This document shows positions 20,350 through 31,959 of a stretch of DNA of 64,000 nt, one piece after another; positions within the stretch are counted from its first letter, which is position 1; each line of letters opens with the position of its first letter. The notes beneath the pieces are model-generated. The model was not told the origin of the DNA and made no database searches. It saw only the letters and a program-made list of their open reading frames with translations. Position numbers and translations under genes: made by a program. This DNA comes from Branchipolynoe longqiensis (lineage: Eukaryota; Annelida; Polychaeta; Phyllodocida; Polynoidae): NCBI GenBank assembly GCA_030323885.1, contig CM059191.1, positions 1,488,001-1,552,000 of the forward strand, in the 5' to 3' direction.

Positions 20350-20810
20350 GCGCTGAAGGACCTCAGGGGGCGGCGTCTGAGGGAGGGTGGGGTGGGGGCG
20401 GGGGTGGTGGGAGCAGAGGAGGATCGGATAGGAGAGGAGGGGAGAGGGGGGAGAGGAGAGGAGAGGGTGGAGGGGAGCTGGGGAGGAGAGGGGTGAGAGG
20501 AGAGAAGAGAGGCTAGGAGGGGAGAGGCTAGGAGGGGAGAGGCGAGTAGGGGAGAGAAGGGAGGGGAGAGGAGAGCAGGGAGGGGAGGGGAGAGGAGGGG
20601 AGAGAAGGGAGGGGAGAGGAGAGCAGGGAGGGGAGAGGCGAGGAGGTGAGAGGCGAGGAGGGGAGAGAAGGGAGAGGAGAGGAGGGGAGAGGAGAGGAGG
20701 GCGGGGAGAGCAGAGCGGGAGAAGGGAAGGCTGGGGAGGCGAGGGGAGAGGGAGAGGAGAGAAAAGGGGGGAGGGGAGAGGAGGGTGTGAAAGCGACTGG
20801 GAAGAAGGAG
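20350..20810 (+). repeat. Long GGGAGAGG purine tract
   Basis: About 450 bp almost all purine on the plus strand, built from GGGGAGAGG/GGAGAGGAG units. Could form triplex or G-quadruplex. Serine/proline frames on the other strand are artefacts. Confidence 0.9.
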
Positions 20811-20999
20811 GCAGAGGGTAGGAGTGATAGCGGACAGGGAATGGGGATGGAGACGAGTTGGAGAAGGGCAGCAGAGCGACAGAAGAGACAGGTGGGCTGG
20901 GACGGTGAAGGGACGGGGATCACGGTAGGTGGGGAGTCACGTCCGCGGGAGCAGCTCGCACGGAGGCGGGGGGTGGTGGGGGGGGTCAGGGCGGCAGTG

Positions 21000-21190
21000 A
21001 GCTGCTCCGGGTGAGGGTGGGCGGGTGGCGGGTGGCGGTGGCGGGTGCGGGTGTCGGGTGCGGGTGGAGGTGGCGGGCGGGGGCGGGTGGCGGGTGGGCG
21101 GGTGGGGGTGCGGGTGGTGGGTGGCGGGCGGTGGGTGGCGGGTGGCGGGTGGCGGGTGGCGGGTGGCGGGTGGCGGGTGGCGGGTGGGTC
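21000..21190 (+). repeat. GGTGGCGGGT minisatellite
   Basis: Tandem GGTGGCGGGT and variants, strongly G-rich. Confidence 0.9.
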
Positions 21191-21421
21191 GCAGGGAGAC
21201 GGTGGGTGGGGGCTTTAAGAGACACTGAGCAGACGACGCGCCCCAGTACGAACGCGGACGTGGTCCCGCATACCTCAGCACACGCCGGAAGTACTCGGAG
21301 TTCAAGGTCAGTGTGTGGGGGTGGGGGTGCGGGTGGGGCGGAGTGATTACGGGCGCGCGTGGTGTTATTACCGGTTATGAGTCGTTGGTGACCGGCGTAG
21401 GGTGACGTTGTGTTCGGGTAG

Positions 21422-21690
21422 TTTTGTTTGTTGTTGTTTGTTGTACGTCCTAGCAACATCTTAGGCATATCAGGATGGCAACTGACTTGTGACAGTGCGG
21501 ACGCATCGCCACTTTATATTGTTGCCTCAATGGGGGACCAGGCCACCAGCATTATGACCTGACACTGAGCTAACCAGCCCTTGCCCTATCCTAATAATGC
21601 CGAGAGCCTGGCTAGGAAGCGACAAGTATCAATTTTTAAGTCATTGGTTTGACTCGATCAGGGTTCGAACCCACGAACCCCATGGGTTCG
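21422..21690 (-). mobile_element. tRNA-derived SINE, family S1
   Basis: Minus strand: tail complement TTGTACGTCCTAGCAACATC at 21440-21460, body, B box near 21655-21670; head incomplete. Confidence 0.75.
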
Positions 21691-22213
21691 GGTGAACATG
21701 GTCGGGGTCGGGAATGTCATCACCAAAAGGAGTCAGTGATTAGGAGGTTTTGCCTCCTAGGAACCGTTGGGGCATCCATCTATAAACTCTGGCTGATCCT
21801 TGATCAACCAGTTTTGGAGGGTTGGGTGGGGCAGGAGGGGGGGCTCTACCCCGGCTCCTCCATGGCGGTCAACTCGTACACTGTAGACAAGTGGAATCAC
21901 AGATGACCTTGAGTGGCTGCAAGGTCACAAGGTGCTGCGCGCGTGAATGCTGAGAGTCAGGAGGAGGCAGCGGACGAGCCCGGCTAACAACTAACAACGC
22001 ACGGTGAAAGAACGTTGAAAGCACGGTGAAGGAACATCTTAAAGCGGCGTTCTTAGTTAACGTCAGAAAAAAAACCCGCTTGTCTTCAAATATATATATT
22101 TTATAAATCACCAATAGACCGACCGATCCCATTAAAATGCTCTAACCCGAGACCTTATTTGAAATCCACCACAGCACAATGGTACATGAACATTTCCATA
22201 TAAAGACTGTTAT

Positions 22214-24096
22214 GGCCCTGTCACATTACGACGCATCGCGCAAGCACATGGCTAATGGCTAAAATCACTTTCTTATGTAGAGATCCGTAGAAATCTTTGG
22301 CATGGGAGACAAGTTGGATGTAAGCACAACGTACTGAACGTACGCAGAATGTATGTGCGACGTATTGCTAGCGTATGACAGCATATGAGAGCGTATAATA
22401 GAACATATGGCCAAACCTATGACTAACATGCCTCCCGCGTTCTCGGCGTATGGCCAGCGTATATATGGCATATGAGTAACATATCCCCAGTGGGAGGCAC
22501 ATTGGTCATACGTTGGTCATACGTTGGCCATACATTGGCCATACTATAATATTTCTGGATGCCTGGCCACATGAACACCAGATAATACTACAAAACTCTT
22601 CCCCTTCATCTCACTCCCTGATGCATCCCTTAAACAACCCTTCTACAAACTCCTAAGGAATAAAGGGAAGACAAGTCACACAGATCAACAGTGAAGAAGT
22701 TGTGCTTTATTGCATCAACTCCTGTACACCTACTTGTGACCTATCACCCACACCCCTTACCCTCTGTCCACACACAATCTCATGACTAATTTAGCCTGTA
22801 TAAGAATCAGTGCCTACAGCCCATTGAACCGGAGTTCCTTGGGTGTTGCGCTCAACTCAATTTAGATATATGAATTTGCCTAGCATCAGACAAAGTGTCT
22901 GGGGTCCTGCTCTAGAGTAGTTGTGTCTCACTCAAGAGCCAGGAGTAGAGTGATCACCCTCCAATGTGCCTGAAGCAGTGTCTTGAATAATTAATTAATC
23001 TCAAAGTGAGGCTAGTGTGGTCAGAGGGCCAAGGTAGTGTAGGTGACTGGGCATTCCCACAGGCAGCCAATCAGGCACCCCCACAGCCCGGGGTGGGTGA
23101 CACCCCCCAGTAGTGGTGGCTGTCAGTCAAACCAGCTGCAGGTGGTGTTCTGTGTGTATATGCAGATTAGGCTGGTGTGCCCGCCCAGTGGTCATGTAGG
23201 GACTGGTAGCTACAGACAGTTACAATAGATCTCTGTTAAAATGGTCTTTTCTCCAATTGCACTCTTTATGGATGCATAGAGAAACATTTCAACAATCATG
23301 TACTGCCTCTTATATAGGAACATCTCTTCATTAATCTCGGGCATCATATATGAACATATATTTCACACAGCTTATATTATGTCACAATGGGAGTGGAATA
23401 TTATTACTTTTAGTTGACATAACATTGTCCCCACTCCGTCGCCCAAGAATAATAATGCTCTCTACCAATATATAATTCTGAACCGAAAATCAATATATTT
23501 TTACAATACGTTGGCCATACGTTGGCTCGAAAAACGCTCACATATGCTCACACAACTTTTGCAGAACGCCAGCGAACGTGATATACGTTATTCGATCATC
23601 AGAAGTACACCTTATACATTAACCACATCAGGACACGGTGGAGAAATGCTAAACATATGTTACACATACGTCAGACATACATTATCCATACATTGATATA
23701 CGTTGTCAATACGCTGTCAATACGTTGTCAACATGCGGACTGTACGTTTCCGCCAGCTCAACATATGATGGATGTAGTTCAACGTTTGTATAACATACCT
23801 CTAACGAACGTCTAACGTACATCGACGTATGTCTAATGTATGCATAACATAGGCCCGATGTAACAGCGACACATTGTCACACGTCGAAAGTTTTGATGAG
23901 TGACGCTGTATCACGACGAACATCGACGTACATCGACTTATACCAACGTATGCATAACGAAGTGTAACGTCAGAGTAATGCATATCGACATAGACCGACG
24001 TGTAGCTAGATTGCTTTATTTCATAAAGTTGCTCATATGTTGCTAGGTCGTATATTTTACTATCTTGCTCATGTATTGCTAGGTTGTTTGTTTTGC
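22214..24096. mobile_element. TIR element H1 (left part), GGCCCTGTCACATTACG end
   Basis: Left end at 22214 after TAT. Interior dense in subterminal words CGTATG, ATACGTTGG, CATATG. Split by dispersed repeat R-A (about 22548-23504); the words resume at 23505. The right end was not found and may lie beyond the nested H2 element. PIF/Harbinger-like by its ends and TWA flank (inference). Confidence 0.55.
22548..23504 (+). repeat. Dispersed repeat R-A, copy 1
   Basis: Matches 34445-34692 plus 40605-41356. Contains a TGTGCTTTATT segment and ends TATATTTTTACAA. May be a solo LTR, but no coding region or clear TG...CA ends support this. Nested in H1. Confidence 0.65.
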
Positions 24097-24099
24097 TAA

Positions 24100-24703
24100 A
24101 GGCCCTGTCACACTACGACGTAACGACGTCAGCGTAGGGAGAACGTGAAGAACGTTGAACTTCTCGGCATAGTATGCAAATTTGGGCGCAAGTTGAACAT
24201 GGATGCAGTGTAGTTGACGAGAGCGTAACGTCGGTAAAGCTTAGTGATACCGTCATTCAATGAGAGAGGACAACGTCATTACGCTCACAGAACGTTATGA
24301 ATGTTATTCCATCGCCAGAACTATGTTACGTGATGTTACGTACGTTGAGCGTACATTCTCCTGACGTTCTCCTGAGGTTTAATGTGGGTCAATGTAGTGG
24401 AACGTAGTTGAACATAGTGAGCAGTGTTTGACTAACGTCCGTTTAACATCATTGACATTCGCCGAACGTGTACAGAATGTATGGCGAACGTAAACCCTTA
24501 TGTTTGATTTACGTCGGAAGTTTTGAACAGGTTCAAAACTTTGACGCGCGCCGACATAACATGACGTAACGTGACGTAGTTCGACATCAGTCTAACGTCA
24601 TTCTGACGTCATCATAACGTAACCCAACGTACGTCAATGTAATGACGAAACATGATCACGTCAGGCTTATGTTTGCTCGTTACGTCATAGTGTGACAGGG
24701 GTA
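24100..24703. mobile_element. TIR element H2, nested in H1
   Basis: 604 bp. Left AGGCCCTGTCACACTACGAC; right the complement of TACCCCTGTCACACTATGAC. TAA on both sides (24097-24099, 24704-24706). Interior full of AACGT/GACGT words. Non-autonomous, PIF/Harbinger-like. Confidence 0.75.
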
Positions 24704-24706
24704 TAA

Positions 24707-25380
24707 GTTGCTTATGTTATGGATATTTCCATAACATACGCACATGGATATGTGCGTATGTTTCAAGTCGCACATTTTTGTAGATTACTTACATTGTTAG
24801 GCTCATTCTCTTATTCGGCTTAATATTGTACTGTTAGTTATTAATGGAACAGTTGAAATGTGCTCAAAAGATCACATGATGATGTCGTAAGTTCCGATAA
24901 CATTCATTATCAGTTCCCGAAACACCTCCCTAAAGCTGTACTGAAATTGTTGCATCAGCTCTTCAATACAATGACTTTTGGGAATCAAATGTCATCCCAG
25001 TTCCTTGGCAAGAGGTGACAATAATACTGATTTACTGTAAATAACATGTGAGACCTCTTTACCGACATAAAGCACAACTAAATTGTTGAGTCCTTAAGAA
25101 CAAGTGGACTGTATGTTTTATGAGATCAATTTTTGACACAAATTTAATTACTTCAAAATTGCATCTGAGAGTATTTTGCTGTCATTTGAGAAAAATTGGA
25201 CCAGTTCAATTTGTGTGTGAATTTCAATGTAAGAATGTAAATGTGATTAATGTGCTCCCCCCCCCCATTAAACAGAACTGACAATAACCGATCTAGGAAG
25301 GTAAACGAAGTGGCTGCATCAGGAGCCTGGCGAATAAATGAATCTAGCGAATTAAGTAAGATAAAATAAACTAAGCAAGC
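24707..25380. other. No gene seen
   Basis: Possibly the remainder of H1 at its left. Includes a short inverted repeat GGATATTTCC and CATACGCACATGGATATGTGCGTATG near 24735-24765. Otherwise unremarkable. Confidence 0.4.
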
Positions 25381-25386
25381 ATAGAT

Positions 25387-25418
25387 GCATCGGTGGTGTA
25401 ATGGTAAAATGCTCACAC
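25387..25418 (+). other. tRNA-Gly-like 5' half (relic)
   Basis: GCATCGGTGGTGTAATGG then TAAAATGCTCAC resembles the 5' half of tRNA-Gly; the 3' half is missing where LINE tail sequence begins. Confidence 0.45.
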
Positions 25419-25424
25419 AGATTG

Positions 25425-25565
25425 ATTCATTGATTGATTGGTGGTTGCTTTACGCCGGGTCGGCAGCATAGGCCATATTCACGGCGAGACATGTTTGTGT
25501 TTTGTTCAAACCATCCCTTTTACATGTAAAAGCAGACAATCAAGTATGTGCCAATATGTCTATGT
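25425..25565 (-). mobile_element. LINE 3' tail, truncated copy 4
   Basis: Matches the last ~140 bp of the LINE at 40596, including palindrome CTTTTACATGTAAAAG (25517-25532) and the (TGAT)n end. Confidence 0.8.
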
Positions 25566-25639
25566 GGCAACAAATGTTTGACAAGTGCACCAGTATCTAA
25601 GTTAGATATATGTAGAAATTAAAGTAGTGATGAAAACGG

Positions 25640-25725
25640 GAAATATTGCGTCTAGAGCGGGACTCGAACCCACATCTCTTTGCATTCCGGGCCAGTGTGC
25701 TAACCATTACACCACCTAGGCTCCC
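25640..25725 (-). mobile_element. tRNA-derived SINE, family S3 (head)
   Basis: Minus strand GGTGGTGTAATGGTTAGCAC and B box GGGTTCGAGTCC. Same head as the copies at 28-30 kb. Confidence 0.75.
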
Positions 25726-25925
25726 TGCTATAACCACACTACCCATGCCTACCTGTCTATGTGGATACTTGCCTGAGAGGTTAGTGCAGACTACTACAAT
25801 ATTTAAATTAATTTTAGTATGAACTAGTTTAATTTTCAGACAGAGCTATGGGGTTCAAATCTGGAAACGCCATGTTCCATCGGCTGTGCAAGCCCCTCGC
25901 ATGAGGAACACACACCAGTATTGTC

Positions 25926-26262
25926 GGACCAGACATGATGGCTGAATGAGTTGAGCGTCCATCTCCCGCTTTGGTAGATCGTGGGATTCGAACCCTGTTC
26001 GAGTCAAACCAATGACTTAAAAAGTGATACTTGTAGCTTCCTAGCCAGGCGCTCGGCATTATTAGGATAGGGCATGGACTGGTTGGCATAGTGTCAAGAT
26101 AATGTGACTGAGTGGGATATCAAGTCATGGTGCTGGTGGCCTGGTTTCCCAGTGGGGCAGCACCATAAAGCTTCCATGAGTGTGCACTGTCACAAGTCGG
26201 TACCCATCTTGATATGACCATAGATTTTGCCAGGATGTAAAACTCCAACAACCAACCAACCA
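25926..26262 (+). mobile_element. tRNA-derived SINE, family S1
   Basis: Full copy from GACATGATGGCTGAATGAG to the tail AGGATGTAAAACTCCAAC. Confidence 0.85.
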
Positions 26263-26277
26263 GTATTGTATTTGAAA

Positions 26278-26605
26278 TGAGGGAGCGTGACATAGCTCAG
26301 GCGGTAGAGTGTACACCTGTGAAGCTGTTGGTCATCGGATCGATCCTTCTCAGTGGACCCATTTGCAATTCGGGCTATTTTCCATTCTAAACAGTGGTCC
26401 CCAACTGGTTCATCAAAGGCTGTGGTATGTGCTGTTGGAAAGTGCATATAAAAGACCCCATATTGCTGCTTATCGGAAAGAGTAGGCTATGTGGCGGAAG
26501 AGGTTTTCCAAAAAGAATAAATGTCAGAATGACCATATATTTGACATCGAATAGCTTATTATTGAAATCTATGTGCTCTAGAGGCGTCGTTAAATAAAAC
26601 AACCA
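26278..26605 (+). mobile_element. tRNA-derived SINE, family S2
   Basis: Head GACATAGCTCAGGCGGTAG, B-box region CATCGGATCGATCC, body with GTGCATATAAAAGACCCC, end TGCTCTAGAGGCGTCGTTA and AAATAAAACAA. Confidence 0.85.
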
Positions 26606-26807
26606 GTATTGTATGTGAAATGCTCGGTGTACAGTTAGTAGGTCGGTGTGCACTTAGTACAATAGGCCCGAGTCAATAAAGGCAGCGCCTTCGAAGTGCG
26701 GCGGATGTTGGCCAATTTGGGGGCCTTGTCTATAGACCCCTTTCAATGTTTATAAACATTGTGTATGCATGCGCACCTGGGCTGCAGAACCAAGACACAC
26801 TGCCATT

Positions 26808-27620
26808 GAGTTTGCCGATACGCGCAGTGCAAAACGTCAGTTTTATTCAAAATTAATAGAAATGTAGAGGCCTAACCTTATAAATTTAATATAATCTGGT
26901 TAAGCATGTTATCTGTTTGTGTGCCAAACAGTTTGTTTCTAGGTGGTGTGGATTTAGAGATATTTCACTTTTTCTGTATGAAGATTGCTCATGGCCATTG
27001 ACAATGCACTGAGTTTGCCGATACGCGGAGTGCAAAACGTCAATTTTATTCAAAATTAATAAAAAATGCAGAACCCTAACCTTATAAATTTAATATAATC
27101 TGGTTGTTAAACATGTTATCTCTGTGTGTGCCAAGCAGTTTGTTTCTAAGTTGTGCGGTTTTAGAGATATTTCACTTTTTCTGTATGACGATTGCTCACT
27201 GCCTTTGACAATGCTTTGAGTTTGCAGGTACGCTCAGTGCAAAACATCAGTTTTATTCAAAATTAATAGAAATGCAGAACCCTAACCTTATACATTTATA
27301 ATAATCTGGTTGTTAAACATTTGATATGTGTGTGTGCCAAGCGGTTTGTTTCTAAGTTGTGCGGTTTTAGAGATATTTTACTTTTTCTGTACGAAGATTG
27401 CTCACAGCCATTGACAATGCATCGAGTTTGCCGGTACGCGCAGTGCAAAATGTCAGTTTTATTCAAAATTAATAGAAATGCAGAACCCTATCCTTATAAA
27501 TTTAATATAATTTGGTTGTAAACATTTGATCTGTTTGTGTACCAAGCGGTTTGTTTCTAAGTTGTACGGTTTGAGAGATATTTAACTTTTTCTGTATGAA
27601 GATTGGTCACTGCCATTGAG
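26808..27620 (+). repeat. Tandem satellite, about four ~204 bp units
   Basis: Units begin GAGTTTGCC at 26808, 27011, 27218 and 27424, ending at 27618 (194-207 bp each). Well conserved blocks: GCAAAACGTCAGTTTTATTC, TATAATCTGGTTGTTAAAC, TTTAGAGATATTTCACTTT. Confidence 0.9.
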
Positions 27621-27624
27621 TTTG

Positions 27625-28067
27625 CAGTGTGACCGGATGTTATCCTGCAGCTAAGCTGCACGCGCACTGACTGAATTTCCTATGCTGACGTCATATGAAA
27701 TAGGTCTATTGTGTCTGCTGTCGCACGCGTCATGGTCCCTGTCACGTGATCATCTCTGTCATGTGACACGTTCACCACCAACTACTGAACTCCCCCTCCC
27801 CCCCCCCCCCCGCAACACACCAAACCCAGTGACTGTCTCTGTCATCTCACACGTTCGCCATCAACTCACTAGGCCTCCCCATCCCTCCCCCGCAACACAC
27901 CAAGTCCAGTTACCCCTGGCGCCACCCAGTGGGTGAATTGCACACTAGCTTCTCAGGTTAGAAGTCAGGAAAGGACTCCTTCCATGTATGTGCTCACCTT
28001 GGATATATTGTCGTGAACTAGTTTAATTTTCAATAAATTTGTGTCACTTTTGTTGTCCAATAAATAT
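27625..28067. other. No gene seen
   Basis: Contains two CACACGTTC...CAACTCAC stretches with C-runs near 27785 and 27885 (short local duplication). Confidence 0.4.
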
Positions 28068-28575
28068 TGTAGTAGTCTGCACTGACCTAACAGGTAAGGA
28101 ACCACATACAGGTAGGCCTGGATAGGATGATTACATGAGGTAGCCTAGGTAGTGTAATGGTTAGCATACTGACCCGGAATGCAAGAGATGTGGGTTCGAT
28201 TCCTGCTCTAGGCGCTATAGTTTCCATTTTCATCACCTCCATGACACTGGTTTCCGTGACCATGATCCTGTACAAGCTATGTGATTCATGGTTATTGAAC
28301 CTACCATGTGTATGTGTGTGTAAATGCATTGCCTGTGTGTATGTAATTGTAAGCATTAAATGACCATTTTAGAGACTTACAATTCCAGGGGGACGAGTGT
28401 AGTAGTCTACAGTGAGCTCTCAGGCATGGAGCCACATAGACATGTAGGCATGGATAGTGTGATGACATGAGGGAGCCTAGGTGGTGTAATGGTTAGCACA
28501 CTGGCCAGAATGCAAGAGATGTCGGTTCGATTACCACTTTAGGTGCAATATTTCTCCTTTTCATCACCCCCACGA
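28068..28575 (+). mobile_element. S3 SINE pair
   Basis: Unit 1 about 28068-28395, unit 2 about 28398-28575 (shorter). Each has a left arm (gtagtctgcactgacc...ggtaggc), a tRNA-like head (GGTGTAATGGTTAGCA with a B box), and unit 1 a body ending aattgtaagcatta. Same arrangement as at 29703. Confidence 0.75.
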
Positions 28576-28599
28576 TCGTCAAGGTATAATTATTTTCTT

Positions 28600-29080
28600 C
28601 GATGTCAAAGATGCTGTGAAAAGTTTATGTTAGTGGCAATGCTTAACTGCAGGGACTTTGCTGTAATAATAATACTAATAACAATAATACTATTGTAAAT
28701 TCAATTGAGTACCTTCATTTTTAAAGGAGCCATTCTAAAATGCTGCATACTCAAAGTCAAACCATCCTAATGAATTATTTACAACTTGTTTTAAATAGTT
28801 GCAGAACGGATACATTTCACCCCCCCAAGAAAAGAGCTACCTTAGACAGGCGAGTGTTGGGGACAAATTAAAATGTGTAAAGAGATATTGCTTTTCTTGC
28901 ATGCTCTGGCAACCTGTTCCATGAAATGGGATCGACCATAGGATTCGAGTTTAGATATATTAGAACATATAACTGTGCTGTCATTGTGTGGGATTGGATT
29001 CTAGGAACAGTTTACGGTTATAACCGGCCCACCTGTACCAGTCTACACCTGACCTAGGGAACACTGAGCCATTTGATTTG
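28600..29080. other. No gene seen
   Basis: AT-rich; no supported feature. Confidence 0.4.
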
Positions 29081-29084
29081 ATAT

Positions 29085-29600
29085 TTGATTGATTGATTTG
29101 ATATTTGATTGATTCATCTGATATTTGATTGATTCTTTTGGGTGGTAAATATGTTTATTCTGCTGAATAACTTTGATTTTTGATTGATGAATTAAAATGT
29201 GCAGTTTTATTTTTGATTGATGAATTAAGCTGTGCAATTTAGCATTGATTGATGAATTAAATTGTGCAGTCTTAGCATTGATTGATGAATTAAACTGTGC
29301 AGTTTTAGCATTGATTGATGAATTAAACTGTGCAGTTTTAGCATTGATTGATGAATTAAACTGTGCAGTTTTAGCATTGATTGATGAATTAAAATGTGCA
29401 GTTTTAGCATTGATTGATGAATTAAAATGTGCACTCTTAGCTTTGATTGATAAATTAAGACGTCCAATCTTGGCATTGATTGATAAATTAAGATATTCAG
29501 TCTTAGCATTGATTGGTTGATAAATTAGAATGTCAGCATTGATTGATACATTAAGATGTCCAATCTTGGCATTGATTGATAATTTAAGATGTCCAGTCTT
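29085..29600 (+). repeat. 33 bp minisatellite
   Basis: About a dozen units of GATTGATGAATTAAACTG then TGCAGTTTTAGCATT, more degenerate at both ends. 33 is a multiple of three, so both strands show long meaningless frames. Confidence 0.9.
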
Positions 29601-29702
29601 ATCCTTAGGTTTGATTGATTAATTAAGATGTTCAGTGTTAGCATTGGTTGAGCCACATCCTTTAAGTTTACTGAACATTCTTCTTGGGAAGATATATATA
29701 TA

Positions 29703-30195
29703 TGTAGTGGTCTGCACTGACCTCTCAGGCAAGTAACCACATAGACAGGTAGGCATGGGTAGTGTGGTGATATCAGGGAGCCTAGGTGGTGTAATGGTTA
29801 GCACACTGGTCCGGAATGCAAAGAGATGTGGGTTCAAGTCCCACTCTAGGCGCAATATTTCTCATTTTCATCACACCCATGACACTGGTGCCGTGACCAG
29901 GATCCTGTACAAGCTACATGCTGTATGGTTGTTGAACCTACCCTGTGTATGTAAGTGTGTTTCATTGCCTGCATGTATGCAATTGTAAGCATTAAAAGAC
30001 TTACAATGCCAGGGGGACGAGTGTAGTGGTCTCACTGACCTCTCAGGCAAGTAACCACATAGACAGGTAGGCATGGGTAGTGTGGTGATATCAGGGAGCC
30101 TAGGTGGTGTAATGATTAGTACACTGGCCTGGAATGCAAAGAGATGTGGGTCCGAGTCCCGCTCTAGGTGCAATAGTTCCCATTTTCATCACCCC
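29703..30195 (+). mobile_element. S3 SINE pair, second copy
   Basis: Units about 29703-30020 and 30021-30195. The order long unit then short unit, joined by GGGGGACGAGTGTAGT, repeats that at 28.1 kb, so the pair may amplify as a dimer. Confidence 0.75.
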
Positions 30196-30196
30196 C

Positions 30197-30491
30197 CACG
30201 ACATATATATATATATACATATCGTCGACACAGGTATTCCCATATGAAGTCGTCCGCTGTCCCGGACGACCGGTGGAAAACAGCAACACAGGGAGCACGT
30301 TGACTGTGTTGCTTAAGCAAAAAACTGGAGGCAAGTGACGATTCAAACCACTCGAGCAGCGTCGAAACCCGCCGGGCCCGCAGCAATGGCAAGGGACGAC
30401 GGCGATTGGACAATATCAACTCGAGACGAATCGAATAATAATAATAATAATAAATAATTCTCCGAGCGTTTATATGTATATAATAGATTAT
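30197..30491 (-). mobile_element. TA-bounded element 3, inverted solo terminal repeat
   Basis: Starts on the minus strand at 30491 with ATAATCTATTAT and TATAAA, matches 338-600, and ends in TATATATATA at 30200-30217. (TA)n on both sides. Confidence 0.7.
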
Positions 30492-30515
30492 ATATAATAT
30501 ATATATATGTGCTCT

Positions 30516-30874
30516 ATAATCTATTATGGGAATATAAACAAGGACACGACCAAACTACCTTCCCTTATATTAGTTACTACACCCTGTACTGTCATGTTAT
30601 TAGTTACTCCTACTGTGCTAGAGTCATTGAGTTAGTACTGCCTAAGCTGCTGCCTAGTCTAGTTCCTACATCCCCCACTAGTCTGCCTCCTGTATGGGGC
30701 TCCTGACCTCCCTGACACCAGCTGCGTCTGGTCACTACTGCTGCCAGACCCGCTCAGACGGTCGGTTTTTAACAGACCCGGTTTTTAAATGGTCGGTTCC
30801 CGCGGGATTATGCATGTTATTACGCTTTCCTGATGGGTTACTGATCCTCCGGGCCACCTGTACGTGATCGTGCT
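30516..30874 (+). repeat. 5' terminal repeat and leader of YR retrotransposon 2
   Basis: Starts ATAATCTATTAT (30516-30527), then ATATAAACAAGGACACG. It precedes the gag relic on the same strand. Only about 24 bp of TA-rich DNA separates it from the inverted copy ending at 30491. Confidence 0.6.
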
Positions 30875-31900
30875 GTGATGTCAGAGAGTCTCTGTGTCCC
30901 GTGTGGGAAAATTCATCCCGGACAGAGGTGCATCCCAGACGTAAAGCGTGAGGACGCTGCTGGTGAGCAAATCCGAGTCACTCGAAAATTCTCAGCAATC
31001 AACATGGTGACAGGGGGCTCGGGATCCGAGGACCGTGCAGTGGAGGTTATCACAAAGGATGTGCAGGAACTCGACATAGACAAGGACGAGAAGCTGATGA
31101 GGGAGGAGATCAGGGAGTTAGAGCGAGAGAAGCGAATGTCTGACCTGACGAAGCGCCGGGACGCGCTCAGACGCGAGCGGGACGGACGGGAGGCAACTAG
31201 TCCACACTCCCCGGCGGTGGCGGGACCGGCCGCCGCCAACACCACCATGGCGGCGGCACCCGTGCCGCCAGCCACGGAAAATGGACACTCAGCGTACGGG
31301 GAGGTGTCACGGAGGAGCCGGCACCGGAGGCGGCGCTCACGGTCATACAGCACATCTGGATCCAGGAGCCGCACCAGGAGTACATCGAGGAGGAGAAAAA
31401 GTAAGTGGTCACTGAAGAATTTCACTGAAGAAAAGAAGGATGTCAAAAAATGATCGGTATCCGAATTGTATGAGGCCTCGGGCCGGTGGTTCGCCAGCTT
31501 GGAAGGTGTAACAGTGATAGATGCCAAGGCATTATTCGGGCATCTTTCCTTCATTGCCTCAAAAGCTAAGCATGAGATGTTTAAAGACACTGCACACGTC
31601 CGATATGACACGGCGGTCCGGAAGCTGGCTGAGAGTGACGGCTTCGCCGCCTTCACGGGTGGAAACACGGCGGCCAGTTTGCTCCACTATGGCCATGAGT
31701 CAATGAAGCCCAGGGCTAAGAGCCTGGTAGGTACGGCAACAAAAACAGGACGGGTGTTTGAGCGTGAGGGCAAAAGGGCATGTTTCAGATGGAACAGAGA
31801 AGGGGGATGCAATGCCGGTGAGGAGAAGTGCGGTTTTGGCCACTGGTGTAGCCGGTGTGGGAGCAGGAGCCACGCGAGGATTAAGTGCACCAAGGACTGA
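30875..31900 (+). pseudogene. Gag of YR retrotransposon 2, one in-frame stop
   Basis: Homologous along its length to the gag at 1260. N-terminal C-x2-C-x3-H-x4-C (LCVPCGKIHPGQRC), acidic/basic helix, Arg/Ser region (RRRRSRSYSTSGSRSR), KSKWSLK block, then a single TGA at 31451-31453. The same phase resumes with the conserved domain (HLSFIASKAKHEMFKDTAHV) and ends with C-x8-C-x6-C-x3-H plus C-x2-C-x4-H-x4-C. Apart from the stop the frame is complete, so decay is recent or the stop is a sequence error. The rest of the element lies in the following gap. Confidence 0.8.
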
Positions 31901-31959
31901 CGGGACTCTGGGCCGGGCTACACCGGCCGGCCCGCACACCCTGCGGCCCGGGCGGGGTG

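Noticed and set aside
20528..20923. Ser/Pro frame on the minus strand
   Set aside because: Complement of the purine tract.
21011..21468. Gly/Trp or Pro/His frames
   Set aside because: Translations of the GGTGGCGGGT array.
28150..28215. Possible tRNA gene
   Set aside because: Repeated S3 SINE head with SINE body; not an isolated cloverleaf.
29225..29520. Repetitive frames on both strands over the 33 bp repeat
   Set aside because: Unit length is a multiple of three; no independent evidence of coding.
29190..29600. CRISPR-like array
   Set aside because: Direct tandem repeat without spacers, in a eukaryotic context.
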